Part shown: positions 1-12,972 of the stretch, one piece after another
How the letters are laid out: every line of letters starts with the position of its first letter
Numbering within the stretch: position 1 is the first letter of the stretch
NCBI GenBank assembly: GCA_964017155.1
Contig: OZ024854.1
Location: forward strand, 52,195,096-52,259,095
Origin: Oasisia sp. SBJ-2009
Lineage: Eukaryota; Annelida; Polychaeta; Sabellida; Siboglinidae
Reading direction: 5' to 3'
DNA length: 64,000 bases
The notes under the pieces: generated by a model
Databases searched by the model: none
The model's input: only the letters and a program-made list of their open reading frames with translations
Told to the model about the DNA's origin: nothing
Translations under genes and position numbers: made by a program

Positions 1-2
1 TT

Positions 3-350
3 CAGGATTGGCGTTGATTTAATTAAATTGATAAAATCATCGATTAAATTATTGATTTAATCAACATGAAAAAAATTAGATATTGATTTTTTCGATTTTT
101 TTCAGATTATGTTAAATTTATGCTTATGTTGCGTGCTATTACCAGTTGATTTAACTGTATTCTTTAGAAATGCTAAGAACGAAATGTTCAGCCTATTAGG
201 TATATTTTTATGATATTCCATACTTTTATTTCTTTTTTGAATTACAAATTATTTCAAATGATTGTGGGACTGTTGAAAAAATCGAATAAATCGATTTAAA
301 CGAAAAAATCCGATTTAATCGAAAAAAATTATGATTTTTTTCCAACCCTG
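3..350. mobile_element. Probable hAT-like MITE
   Basis: The left end reads CAGGATTGG and the right end CCAACCCTG, an imperfect terminal inverted repeat (8 of 9). The interior is very AT-rich and repeats TCGATTTAA/TTAAATCGA motifs on both strands. There is no coding capacity. CAGGG-type ends suggest the hAT superfamily. The left target-site duplication cannot be judged because the element starts two bases from the window edge. Confidence 0.45.
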
Positions 351-1282
351 GCAGCGACAAATTTAACATGAATGATTTTAGTTCTACGTACGTACCCTTT
401 TTAGTATTGATCGTACATAAAACTATTATTAATCTATCTGTAATTTACACGTGGACACGTGGTTATGATATTTTAAATGATATCATAACGATTATAGTTC
501 GAGAAAGTAGCCTAGCTAAGCCGTCGATACTGAAGGCTGAACAAAGCACGAGAACAATTTGCTGCGTACTGTAGAACTGTATTAATTGCACCTTGCGTGA
601 ATATGCATGGTATGTTGCCAGCCACCCGTACGTAGAGTCAAAATAAGCCGGCCGGTCACGTGGAAAGTATGGGAAATGAAAAATGGTTAAAAGTTCATTT
701 CGCTGTATAAATCAGTACCTGGCTATAAACAGTATCGGATATGTGTACGAGCAGTCTTCGCACATTAAGTGTGGGTGGATGCTTCCCAGAGAAGTTGAGA
801 TGATATTTGATTGAACAGGTCTGCCTGGGAAGGAAAGTGTAAATGCGCTTTGAGCAGCCCTAAGGAGCGGATACTGCGCTTTATAAAAACTTAACTGTAA
901 TTTTTTTTTTACATGGCAAGGCATGCCACATTTGCTTCCGTTTTGTTTTCATATTTTATTTGGTTTACTTCTTTTCCTGTTGATGTTGTGTTAGTGCATT
1001 TAAACTTAATACGGAGGATATAAAAGTGGTCAGTAGTGTAAAGTACCTTGGCCACATTATCTACAATGATATTATAGATGACAGAGATATAATGCGTAAG
1101 TGTCAACACCTATATGCATGTAGTAATGTAATGCACTGTACTCAGGAAATGTTATGTGTGCATGCACCGATAATGTAACAGTTATGCTGTTTAATAAATT
1201 GTGCTCATATGTGTACACATTCCAACGACGGGTAAAATCTTTGTATATTCATGATGACATACCTTTGGAGTAATGGCAGTGG

Positions 1283-1284
<2 letters not shown>

Positions 1285-1326
<42 letters not shown>
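1285..1326. repeat. (TA)n microsatellite
   Basis: About 21 uninterrupted TA units in intergenic DNA. Confidence 0.95.
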
Positions 1327-1329
<3 letters not shown>

Positions 1330-1433
1330 GTACTTCTTGCATGATATGCCTCGACTGTTAGCATAACTAATGCATGGACCGATATATGTATGTACAATTG
1401 TGTCTGAAAGGAAGCATTGAATTAAATTACTGA

Positions 1434-1810
1434 TGCTGTTAGTACTTCTACTATGTATGGTAGGGCTGCTACCAAGGTGAGGAGATGCCTACCAGAGGGC
1501 ATGGCAGGGCTCTCCAAGTTGAGGGGATGCCCATGACAGTGCGTAGCTGGACACGTGATGGAAGGTTTCCCGCTATTGGGAAAGAGTATAAATAGGAGGG
1601 GAGGGAGAGACACGTGGAGATGGAGACTTGGGTTGTGAGAGTTGGTTCAGGGAAACAGTTTGTACGTAGCCCGTGGCGCGCGATTTGTACTTTTATTTGA
1701 ATTATACTTTATTGTTGTTTTATTACATTTATTATTTCGATTATATAATAAAGGTTGCGCCTGACGAGTTTGATATAAGGTGTTGGTTTTTACTTATATT
1801 ACGCCGTACT
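1434..1810 (+). mobile_element. Possible solo LTR
   Basis: The segment begins TGTTAGTACTTCT, carries a TATAAATAGG box near 1588 and an AATAAA signal near 1748, and is followed by a short U5-like stretch. This order (TG start, TATA, poly-A signal about 160 bp later) is that of a retroelement LTR. I see no clear target-site duplication or internal region, so a decayed promoter or unrelated sequence remains possible. Confidence 0.3.
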
Positions 1811-2737
1811 ACGTAAGTTATCCTTTTAGTTGATCCCCTGTATTTACTCTGCCATTGCCTAATTATAATTAATCTAGGCAGCGGTACGACATATGCATTA
1901 AATAAAATTAAAAAGAATTATGTATTTTGTTCAAATACATGATATTTACATGTTATTACCAAGGATTTCAATTGTCTTGCATCACAACCCTTTTTCGTGT
2001 AATTTATCAAAGGTGACACCACTTACTACTTATTCAAAAATGACTCGGTACTTTAAATGTGTACTGGGAGAAGAGGTACACCACTACTTGTGGCATTTTC
2101 ATAGCAACCAAACAAAAATAAGTTGGTATAACTTCTTTATTTCATTAAATGGGCTATGTTAGGTCTGCATATTCTTACAAAATGCAATCTTTAGGTGTTT
2201 AACTTTGGATAGCAATTTAGGCGAATGATTGGTCATAGTTTTAAAAACAATCGGCTGTGTGAGATTTTGTTTTCCTTTCTATTCATAATGATATCAGACA
2301 ATTAATGATGCCTCCACCATTAATATTGCACGTCTAGAAAATTAGAATAGGATAAAATATGTCAAAAGAAACCAAATATGGTAATTACTTGTATATTTTA
2401 ATAGATTTACACATGGAATGACTCGAGATATGTTGACATGACCAAATGAGGATTTAAAGGAATGATAAAGAGTTTACATTTATTACATCAAAATTACACG
2501 TAGACATAATTTCAGTATACATCAGGCATTTAGAAGAACCTACAACAACAACCTTGAATAGTAAGTATGCAGTGCTGCTGAATATATTCACACAAATATT
2601 TAATAATGAAAAACAAAAGTAATTATTCTGCATCAACATAACTTGAAATTATTAATTTGTCCACGTATGTCATAAAATAAATCCACATTTAACATGCGCA
2701 TGCATGCTCACAGGTATGCTCAATAAACGATACAGTT

Positions 2738-2739
<2 letters not shown>

Positions 2740-2808
<69 letters not shown>
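2740..2808. repeat. (CA)n microsatellite
   Basis: About 34 CA units, followed by a short mixed TATACACACA tail. Confidence 0.95.
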
Positions 2809-2810
<2 letters not shown>

Positions 2811-3360
2811 TATATACACACATATATACACACAAACAATACTATATTATTGTAATATAATACCGGGATATATACTACACCCATTTGACGTTTATTAAAT
2901 TTGTCCAACAAAAATAGGGACTAGTAATTTTTCAGGGGATGAGCAACATTTCAAAGTTGCCAATGGATAAAGATTTTACGTTCGGCCCCTGTTTATGCAT
3001 ATTGCTAGGCTAATTTAACGAGGCTACAATTACAAGTTCTATTCAAAATCGTACATTCATGGGTATATAATAATTTATGGTCTTACCACAAATCGACATG
3101 CCATTCTAATAAACTGGCATCGTGTTTTCGTGAAATTACAGATAATTACACATTCATACACTCATTGTTTGGGCTGCGGTATATTATAATTAGGAAGATA
3201 TTATTTTGGAGCTAACATACATATGTAATGCCATCTACAGTACGCCGTGCTAAATATAGTGAATATTTTTATGTCGTAATTCAATTGCTTTATCAAATGT
3301 GGTATTACCCCAGATTTACATTTCTTTCGAATAAAGTGGCGCCAACGAACGGGATTGCAT

Positions 3361-3390
3361 ATTCCGAGATTGACCGTCCCATCTCGGAAT
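3361..3390. repeat. Perfect 10-bp hairpin
   Basis: ATTCCGAGAT and ATCTCGGAAT form a perfect inverted repeat around a 10-base loop. Related ATCTCGAGAT-like motifs follow at 3420-3445, and an AAGATGGCGG (YY1-like) word lies at about 3404-3413. It may be part of a decayed transposon end or an old promoter. Confidence 0.5.
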
Positions 3391-3715
3391 TCCGAAACGG
3401 GCAAAGATGGCGGACGTCCAATCTCGAGATTGACTTTATCCCGAGACTGGACGTAACAACACCTACTTCAAGCTCAGCGGCAGACCCCAGATTGCAATGA
3501 TCTCACTGGCTTCATCAAGTAACAAAAGAAATCCGGCCCGTCCGGGACATTTAACATGCCTGTCTCGGCTTCTCTGTTATTTCTATTTGTTGTTTCCTCT
3601 GACATTTGTAAATAAATCTATGCTGACGGCAAACAGAGCTGCGCCACGTGCTTCTGACACAGATCATTTGCGGAACGTTTTAGGAGCTTCCCAAAATTAA
3701 CAAAGACATTATAAG

Positions 3716-3860
3716 TACTTCGTTACATTTAGAAAAAGTACACACATTTGTACTTCGTTACAAGTAAAAGTACTTCCCCAAAATTGTACTTCGTTACTCT
3801 AGAAAAGTAAACTTTTCTACTTAAGTAAAGTAACGAAGTACATGTATTTCGTTACATATT
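3716..3860. repeat. Repeated GTACTTCGTTAC motif cluster
   Basis: The 12-mer GTACTTCGTTAC or a close variant occurs several times, and once in inverse orientation (GTAACGAAGTAC), across about 145 bp. This resembles subterminal repeats of a non-autonomous DNA transposon, perhaps hAT. No ends are resolved. Confidence 0.4.
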
Positions 3861-4193
3861 ACGGCTCTGAAATGCAGCCATAACCTACAGAGGGCCACTT
3901 TTGACACATCATCTATCCATTCCGTCATGTCAGTGACAGTGACAAGCCTCAGAGCTGTACGGGTCGTATCCCGATAATGACAGTTTAATTCTGCCTTATA
4001 GGGGAGACCGGGGCTAGTTGTAACACGGTAAATTGTAATAGAGGGCTTGCAGACAAAACTGCTAATCCAAATTATTCTGCAAGACGACAGCATGTCTGTC
4101 AACATATTTCAGCATGCCATGTCTAATATCACTTGAATACATCAACACGCCATACAGTTACGCCATTAAAAAAAAAAAGAGGTACTATTGTGC

Positions 4194-4386
4194 CGGGGTA
4201 AGTTGTAACACTTTAGGATACCTCATATAACTTATTATGCCACAAATAAGTAATAAGCCAGGCATTTAATCGTGTACCAATTATATGCGGGAGATATGTG
4301 GGAACCCTTTGGCATGACAAGTTTCGATCGGTTAAGAAACTCACCAGCAATCCTGAAATGTGTTATTTTTGTTACAACTTGCCCCG
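4194..4386. mobile_element. Small TIR element (MITE)
   Basis: CGGGGTAAGTTGTAACA opens the element and TGTTACAACTTGCCCCG closes it: a 17-bp terminal inverted repeat with one mismatch, about 193 bp in all, without coding capacity. Another copy of the opening motif begins 3 bp after the right end, so the family has duplicated in tandem here. Confidence 0.6.
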
Positions 4387-4388
4387 TA

Positions 4389-4560
4389 TCGGGGTAAGTT
4401 GTAACACTTTAGGACACCTCATATTATACATCATACCGTAAATGTAAAATATCCTAGACAGTTAATTTTCTCCAATTAACTGCGGGAGATATGTGAGGAC
4501 CTTTTGTCATAAAAATGTTTCGATCGGTTACGAAACCCTCCCGCAATCCTGAAATAGGGC
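4389..4560. mobile_element. Second, partial copy of the 193-bp element
   Basis: It starts CGGGGTAAGTTGTAACAC and repeats the internal landmarks of the copy before it (CTTTAGGACACCTCATA, GCGGGAGATATGTG, TTTCGATCGGTTA, GCAATCCTGAAAT) but lacks the right terminal repeat. The two copies differ by scattered substitutions and short indels. Confidence 0.6.
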
Positions 4561-5016
4561 CTGTAAGTCTCGCGCGCAAAAACGAGGCTGGGGGCAGTTG
4601 GGGGCAGGAGATCCATATTCTCCATGTTAACACATAGGACTTCGTTTTGTTTTTGGTTGTAATAATCGAACAGTTCCAGTCTAATTATTTCAGTTACACT
4701 GTCCGAAGGATTATTACAATCAGAAGCAGTGGAACACTTTGCCGGTGACAATGCTCACGGAAGTCATGAATTTTAATCAATTGTTATGGTGGTTGCCATG
4801 GCATCGCCGGCTTGTACTTGTGTTTGGCGATGTTGCACTAATAATAAAAAGTGCCACTTTTCGCGCAGTACAACCTGTTTGGGGCAAACGTATACATGTG
4901 TTATGATTATGTGCATTATGTGCAACTTTTCATATATAAGTGCTTATATCGAAACCACAACGTACAGCAATTTAAAATGCAAATCCCGCAAAAGACACAC
5001 ACGGACATATACTGTC

Positions 5017-5064
5017 CCAGGCGGAGTTGAGGGGCTTAAAAGTGCTGCCACCTCACGGAGTCTG
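5017..5064 (+). promoter_or_regulatory. 48-bp module shared with the phosphatase gene promoter
   Basis: This block starts CCAGGCGGAGTTGAGG and ends CACCTCACGGAGTCTG, about 300 bp upstream of the WDR82 start codon. The reverse strand at 28818-28865, upstream of the phosphatase start, matches it at 45 of 48 positions. It has the same orientation relative to each gene. In both places a GGCGCC word follows within about 40 bp. It could be a shared core-promoter or 5'-UTR module, or a repeat inserted near both promoters. Confidence 0.6.
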
Positions 5065-5088
5065 GGTAACCGAGGCTACTAACAGAGG

Positions 5089-5105
5089 CTACTAGAGGGC
5101 GCCAC
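5089..5105 (+). promoter_or_regulatory. CTCF-like motif in the WDR82 promoter
   Basis: CTACTAGAGGGCGCCAC closely resembles the bilaterian CTCF core (CCASYAGRKGGC type). It lies between the shared 48-bp module and the WDR82 start codon. The call is by motif only. Confidence 0.4.
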
Positions 5106-5370
5106 CATCTTCACTGCATATCAGAAGATAGTCAGGATCAGTTGTGTGATTGGGTATAATTTTATAAACATTTTCATGCTGATTAATACTTTTGCCATGT
5201 ATAAAATAATTATATTGATTTCGTTTATTTTCTTTATTTTAATTGTTTATTGTGTGCACGATAATTATGCAAATTAACTAATAACATTATAAAGTGAGAC
5301 TTCAAATAAGTACCGCAGTTAGGCTTAGGAGTGTGTGCGTCTATTTTTTTTCGACGAAATGCACACTAAA

Positions 5371-8300
5371 ATGAAGCTTACCGATGCGCTAGTGAAAAAT
5401 TTTCGTGTTGCTAAAGTATTCCGTGAGAATAAAGATCGAATAAACAGTATAGATTTTTCTGCAAATGGGGAAACTCTTATTTCTAGTAGTGATGACGATT
5501 CTATTGTTATTTACGATTGCCAAAATGGAACGTAAGTTCGCCGGCCGAGAACACTGAACAGTGTATTTTAAATTATAAACAAATTCAAGATATATTACAA
5601 TCCTTGCACCAACCATGTCCCTGCAGAAAACACTCAGCATGCAGCAAACTTATGTTTTCAACCAACAGCAAAGTACTTTGTGGCTGCTATCAGACTTGGG
5701 AATGGGTTATGTGAGAATACCCTCCCGGCCAGAGGGCGCAACTGATTACACCATAATATCCCTTCTCATATTGTTTTTTGAAACTATTTTTTAACGATCT
5801 GGACTTTGATGAAATTATCTGAATGTACAGCACCACTGCGGCTCAGCTGCCGAAGATAATTTGCTGTGGATGACAACAAAGTTGTACAATTCAAAGTGCT
5901 ATTCTGACCACTGCGATGCTCTAAAGTAATAATTGATAACTATTTAAATGTGAAAATAATGAGGTATGCATAACATTGTTGACAAAAAATCGTTAAATTG
6001 TTTATGAATTTTGTGCATGAATTAATTTCCAATCCAGCTATTATGAACCAAAGTGTATAGATAGACATATAGCGTCGGGGTACCTATGATCGACCGTTTT
6101 TGCGTAGTTTTCCACGTTTTATTCGTAATATTTATATGTAAAGTTATGTAATTTAAATTATTCTCTATTCAAAGCATATTCATTGACGATTTCTACAAAC
6201 ACAAAAAAATAGTTTGATACAATTTGGTGACAAAATACCGGCACTGATTACCTTCTCACCCAATAGGTCACAGGAGGGTCCCTAATGATCGACCGTTCAC
6301 GGTTCAGCATATAAACTTGAGTAATGGTGTGTCAACAGTGATTTTATTCGCCCATGACATCAGTTCGCGTATTTGTTTACACATAAACAATTAGGCCTAC
6401 GTTAGTACAGTAACAGTCAACACCAAATCACTGAATTTATTGCATTTATGAAATGGTCGATTATTAGGGACCCTGTCGATGAAAGGTACCCACATGCTAG
6501 TCATAAATGTTAACTTTTCAGGCCCAAACGAACATTGAACAGCAAGAAATATGGAGTGGACTTGATCAACTATACCCATGCTACGAACACTGCAATTCAC
6601 AGCTCAACAAAAGTAGATGGTACTGTCTCTGATCATTTAATTTCTTTGAATGATTTAATTTTATATACAGGTATATGTGGAAATGACTTGAACATAATCC
6701 AGTATCTTTATATCTAGGATAAATTTCACGAAAACAGAATTTTGATAGTTTACATTATTCTTTGAGTATTGCTATTGTTTAAGTGTATCCAAACAAAATG
6801 TAGTAATAATAACTCACAGAGATAATTAAATAACACCCCCAATATTTATATATCTTGAGAAATCACTGTTTTCACATGTTTTTTTCATGTGAGATTATTT
6901 TTTAATTTTGTGACAGCTCCATAATGACACCATGTTTCATCAAACTTGCACTTTCTGTGAAAAACATGATGAAAATCAACATTGATTGTATAACATAATT
7001 TGTGATTCATATCATTGGTTGTAATGTGCATTGCTTTTTGGTTTACAGACACAATTCGATATCTCTCGTTGCACGACAACAAATACATTAGGTATTTCCA
7101 AGGTCACACAAAGAAGTAAGCCTACAAAGCCTAAAATCATAGCTTCATTTTTGTTTTATAGTCATCATGAGTTATAAGTCGTAGTTTTTGTTCATGGGTA
7201 TTGTGAGAGAGATAATGCTGAAGTTGTAAGAACCGGTTTGTTACAGGCTACAATTTATTATTAGAAATAATTCCACATGTAGCAATGCCATGAGCAATAG
7301 TGTTCAGATGGATCTTTCATTTTAGTAGTTATTATTGAAGATTTCGACTGAGGGTCTACTCCCCATAGGCCATAGAGCTTGCTTTCAGACATGCTAGCCC
7401 CACCATTCAGTACAGGCTGAACAGAATCAGGTGCTATGCTAGCATTCTCAGATATATTCACAAAGATGGTTCACTTTTTATATAACGACTCATCACAGTT
7501 AGAAAATGACAGGCTATGTCTACCTGTGAAACCAGACCCTCAGTCCTGATAAGTACCTAGAGTTTTAGTCGCTAAGAAACTCTTTAAGTAATTTAAGTTT
7601 TTCTTTACATGAGATAATAGCTCCACTATTTTTAATCTAATGACGTGATCTAATGCGAGAATTCGTCAACTGCGAAATTTGGTCTAACATGACAATTTGT
7701 TTGCTACAACATTTGTGTGCTTAGAGATAAATTATTGCTGAAAATGTTTCCTTTGTAGAACAAATATAAGGTTATAATGATTATTGCAGGCAATTTCTAA
7801 AAATAATAGTTGCATTTAATACACAAATTATTGAAACATATATATAATTACTCATGACACATTTACCAATTTCCCGTAAGCAAGTCAAAATAGTTGCATG
7901 TTGCTTACAACACAACTAGCTACAAGTATTGTCCTTCAACTTCCGCTGCAACAGAGGTCACAAAAGTCAGATTTCACCACAAAAGGAGGAGCCATTATGG
8001 GCCAAAACTTCCCCTACCATCCAGTCCAGTTTTAGAAACACCAACATGTTGGATAAATGATCTCTTTGTCGTAGTAGACAAATTCTATCGATAGAACATA
8101 GTATAGACAAATTGTCCCATTAGACCATATGTCATAGCAGATGAATTGTCGCATTAGACCAAATGCCTTTAGACAAAAGGTCAGAACCTGAGATAACTAT
8201 TTGGTATTTCTCATTTTGTTTCCAGAGTCGTCACATTGCACATGTCACCAATAGATGACACATTTCTATCAGGGTCATTAGACAAAAGCATGAGATTGTG

Positions 8301-11300
8301 GGATCTGAGGTCACCAAATTGTCAGGTAAGTGGTCTGAGCAATGATTAGTCATCATGTTATTATACTCTTATTCATGTCAGTGTTGCATAATTCCTTGTA
8401 TGATTATGAAATGGTGACATCATGGTCAGTCTCGAAAAATTTAACCAGCCAATATTTGCAGTTTTAATAAAAATATAAACAATAGAATAAAATGTATGTG
8501 ATGCAGTTAATTGTTAGTTATTGTTTTTCAGTTATAAATCCCATGACCATGATAAAAAAATTACAGTGCTATATGTTTAAGCTGAGCACATTTTGTGCCA
8601 ATTTTTATATCTCTTATTTGATGCTTGAAAATCAACACCTTAAAATGCTGCGTGGACAATTAAATTTAATTAATCAAAAAGTAACAATTGCATCTAGAAA
8701 GTAATAATAATATACAATTGAGTTCGTGTTAAACTTAATATTACCCTGTAATTAAAATTACAAAATCGGCGTACATATGCTTGCAAGGTCAAATATGTTA
8801 GTCACCATGTATGTATTTATTTTAAAACCACTAATATTCTTAGTGTGAATTCATACAGCAACATTAATCTGCAACTGAAGTTTCTAAGTGAAGTAACAAT
8901 AATTGTCAGTTTAGTAACAAATTATTAAAAATGAAACAAAATTGAGCATATTGATGACATTGATGCCACAAACCCTTCCCATCAAAGGGCATACTGTTCC
9001 AGTCAGAAACCTGTATCCACAGAGGCAAGTAATAGAAAGATAATAATATTTGGTTTGCTAAATTATCCTGGAAAATCCATAATGAAATGTCTTCAGTGCT
9101 CTCAGATGAAACTGCTAATACCTGCTTGAGTGGTCTTCTGAAGCAGTGTGATGACTCAACTCAGTCTGGAGACCAGAATACTGTCAGTCAGGTTGCACCC
9201 TTACTAAAGAACAAAGGGGTGGACATTGACAGGTGCTTATCTCCTCCTCCCCCTAAACACTCAGAAGTTGCCAAGTCTCTTCAGTAAATAACACTGCTGG
9301 ATGAATGCCAATTTACATTGGGATCAACAGATATTTTGTAGGTTGAAAACAAACTCTGAGACAGCTTTGTTTTATTAACCTCTTGGATCCTGAACACCGA
9401 TATTTCGCGTTTTGACACCAGTGTGTACTATAATCGCTAGATGTCACTCATTTTTCGCAGAAACTTCGTCAAATTATACCCGGATGTAGACAGAAGATTT
9501 ACCAATAGTTTGACACCAAGTTGGCATATATCTATCAAGAAAAACAACACTTTCTAGCAAAATCAAATCAGCAGTCGATCGTAAATGTTTCAATATTCAT
9601 GTTAGCGATGTTCGTGAGCAAGAATTGCAGTTGTTTAGTTAGTATGTCCGATGATTTGGATGAAAATGTGAAAAGCAGCAGCTATGTTGACAGCCGTGTT
9701 TGACATCGGCGATATTTCTTCGATTCTGAGCTGTCAAATAATTGCGCATTAGCCACAAAATAAAACTGATCTTGATGTATCTTATCGTCCATCTTGCTTC
9801 TTGTCTGGATTGTTGACAAGTAATATTCTGATTATTTTCAATATGTTTTGTAGTCACTTCACAGTAATTTTCATGACACTGTTTTAGCAAATGTATTCTG
9901 ATTTACACAATATAATTTTTGCATGTGCTATATTCCACATAGCACTTGTGATGGCAGGGTCATTTGCTGTATGCAATATTTCAATCCTGATTTGAGAACA
10001 ACAGGACCAACTTCCTGAGTGACATAAAATAGAACCCAGTTGATGTATGAATGTTAGTTTTTGTGGTTCTAATTGATGACATCTTATATCTTCAATGATA
10101 TAATAATTAAGAAAATAATTGCTTATAATTATGGAGGAATCAACAAAACAAAACTGATTTTCATATATATTGTTGGCCATCTTGGATTTTTGATATATGT
10201 AAATTATATATTAATTAGTTTAAGTTAGTCATACAACAATGATGTGTACATCAGTGTATAGATAATTCCTTTCTGGTTCAGATTATATACACTTTTATAT
10301 AATTGTGATGAATAGTTTTTACGATATGGTTCATTATATGAACCCATGTCTGGTCATAGTGTTGAGACCCTCAGAAACTCAGGGCTTAAGAGGTTAACAT
10401 AAATGTGGTTAATGAATAAAGTACATTGTAACATGTTTATGAAAAGTATGCAACATCCACTTTTATGTTTGTAAATCACTGATATCTCAGTGGTGTGTGT
10501 AGGTTTGTGACATTGTTTATGTTGCGTACCCAGGGTTTGATGCACCTACCTGGTCGTCCTGTCGCAGCGTTTGATCCGGAAGGCCTTATCTTTGCTGCTG
10601 GCATAAATTCTGAAAGTCTCAAGTTGTACGATCTACGTTCATTTGATAAGGTGAATGTTCTTAAATAGTTGAATAGTTGTGGATTTAGACAGGTTTACAG
10701 TTTGCACGTAATTCAAGATAATAGACAGGGATTTAGCAACTAATCCCAGTCAGGATTCTGGAGGTAGGAACCAGGTTGACCAGTCACTCACACCATAATG
10801 AGTATTACTGACAGAGCAAACAGAACAAGTGGAACTGTGGCATGGCTTCTAAAATTACAAAGTAAAGTGTTAGGGGATGCTTATCTCCTGCAGTGCTTCC
10901 CAGGGACTGTCACAGTATAACTGTTTACTACATGTACTACAGTAAGCAACAGGGTCAGGAGATGTGGCTTCTCGGTGGAGAGAAGGTATTAATTAAGGAA
11001 GTCTGACTGAATATTTACTTAATTGAAATGCTCAATTGTAATAGAAAATTAATAGCTCAATTAATATTACATTTATTAGATTACTTCTAATATTGCCATT
11101 TCTATCTGTCTAATATATTCGCTTGCAGTGGTTTCTGTGAAACAAATGTAATTGTGAGAAGTAGTTGTGAGTACGATTACTTTAGTAATGTACTCGAGTA
11201 CGAGTACGATTACTTTTCTTTTGGACCAATGTACTGAAGTACGAGTATGATTACTCAGAAAGTCTGAGTACAATTACTACGAGTACGACTACGATTACCC

Positions 11301-12936
11301 CATCTCTGGTACAAATAGTATTCACAGCAACATTAGCATGGCTGAATATTTCCCAGAGAAGTTGAGACAATACACAAGCTGACACAAGTAGTGTTTTAAA
11401 CACTCAGTCAGCGTAGTGCTGAGGACTGGTTACTGTGTTACATGCTGACTGTGTTGGACATTGCAGGGTCCATTTACGACGTTCAAACTGCAGCAGGACA
11501 AAGACTGTGATTGGACGGGGCTCAAGTTTAGTCCTGATGGCAAGCTGATCCTAGTGTCAACAAATGGCCAAGTCATTCGGTTGATTGACGCCTTCCAGGG
11601 AACGTCCCTACAGACATTTATGGTCAGTGGTGGTTTCTCTTTTCATTATTGGAAATGATAGACAATTTACTTTGAGTTTATATTGAGAAATTTGAAACTT
11701 GCTTTTTTTTAATACATGTGTTGGATTGATCATATACAGTTTGAAACGTAAACAGCTAACTTTGATATTGTTCTTCTGAAATTGTGAATATTTCTGATGG
11801 GGTGGTTCAGTTGTCATAACCTTCCAAGAATCTGATACAAAGAATTATCTCAGAACATTGATGTACAGCATTGTACGAATCTACAAAGCACTTGTAAAAG
11901 TACTACGACAGTATCACCCATCCTCGCAAGCCAGTCTCGTTGCAAACCGTGGAAGTAAACAGAGTCGAACTATCAATTAAAACAACTGACTTTGCCAGTC
12001 GTTACCGCTTGGCTGTGGGAACAGCGCAAATACTTGGCCCTGTTTGAAGAATAAAGATGGATACATAGCCGTTGGGAATCCCAATATAATGACCCATTCA
12101 CATCCTAGACATTGCATGTGTAACACAAGCAACGTGTGGCCGAAATCACTCAAAATTATATCGTATGACCAGAGGTCGACCAAACTACTCATGGGTGATT
12201 TCATTGGCTGATGTTAAAAAAGGAGTTTTTCAAAGGGATGTGCCTCGGTTTAACGGAGATTTGATGACACCTCAATCTGGGATGTTTATATATGTTTACA
12301 GTAAAATCTGAAGAGATACTGTTGGTGGTGACTTGTCTCAAGTTCGTTCTTATTTCATGGTCAAATTACCCATTTCCGTGTGATGTTATGGCTGCTATTG
12401 GCAATCTTCCTTCGATGGTTAGCACAAATTGGTGACACTAATTACGCTGTGCAAATTTGTCACTGGGTTAGCTCTCCAGTAGATCATTGTACATGTAGAT
12501 ATGTCAGAATCGGTACTTGCACTTACAAGTAAACAAGGTAAGCTGAATGAAATAAATTAAAAATATTTCTAATTTGAACCATCCGACCTCATGAAGTTCT
12601 TCATTTGTATTGTTTCAGGGTCACGCCAATCACAAGGGCATTGCCCTGGAGGCCTCCTTCAGTCCAGACTCACAGTTTGTCTTCACCGGTCAGTCACATG
12701 GCTGTTATGTTACAATGAATTGTCATAAATTATTGTTTCTGCTTTGAGCATAAAACAAATTTCAGTAGTGTTAATCAATACACATAGAAACATGTATATT
12801 ATGGGCATTTGGAACCAACTTGGATGGTTTGTGTTAGTTATGCAATTTTCGTTTTGGTAACTTGAATTGTAATTGTTGAAGAGAAGGCTTAGAGTTGCAG
12901 AAAATTATGAGTGTCACGTGTTGCAATCAGTCTGTT

Positions 12937-12972
<36 letters not shown>

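Larger units (their letters stand above)
351..5016. other. Gene-free region upstream of WDR82
   Basis: I find no supported gene here. It holds an LTR-like segment, TA and CA microsatellites, a short hairpin, repeated GTACTTCGTTAC motifs and a small TIR element, listed separately. The short open frames have no recognisable domain and no consistent splice structure. Confidence 0.5.
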
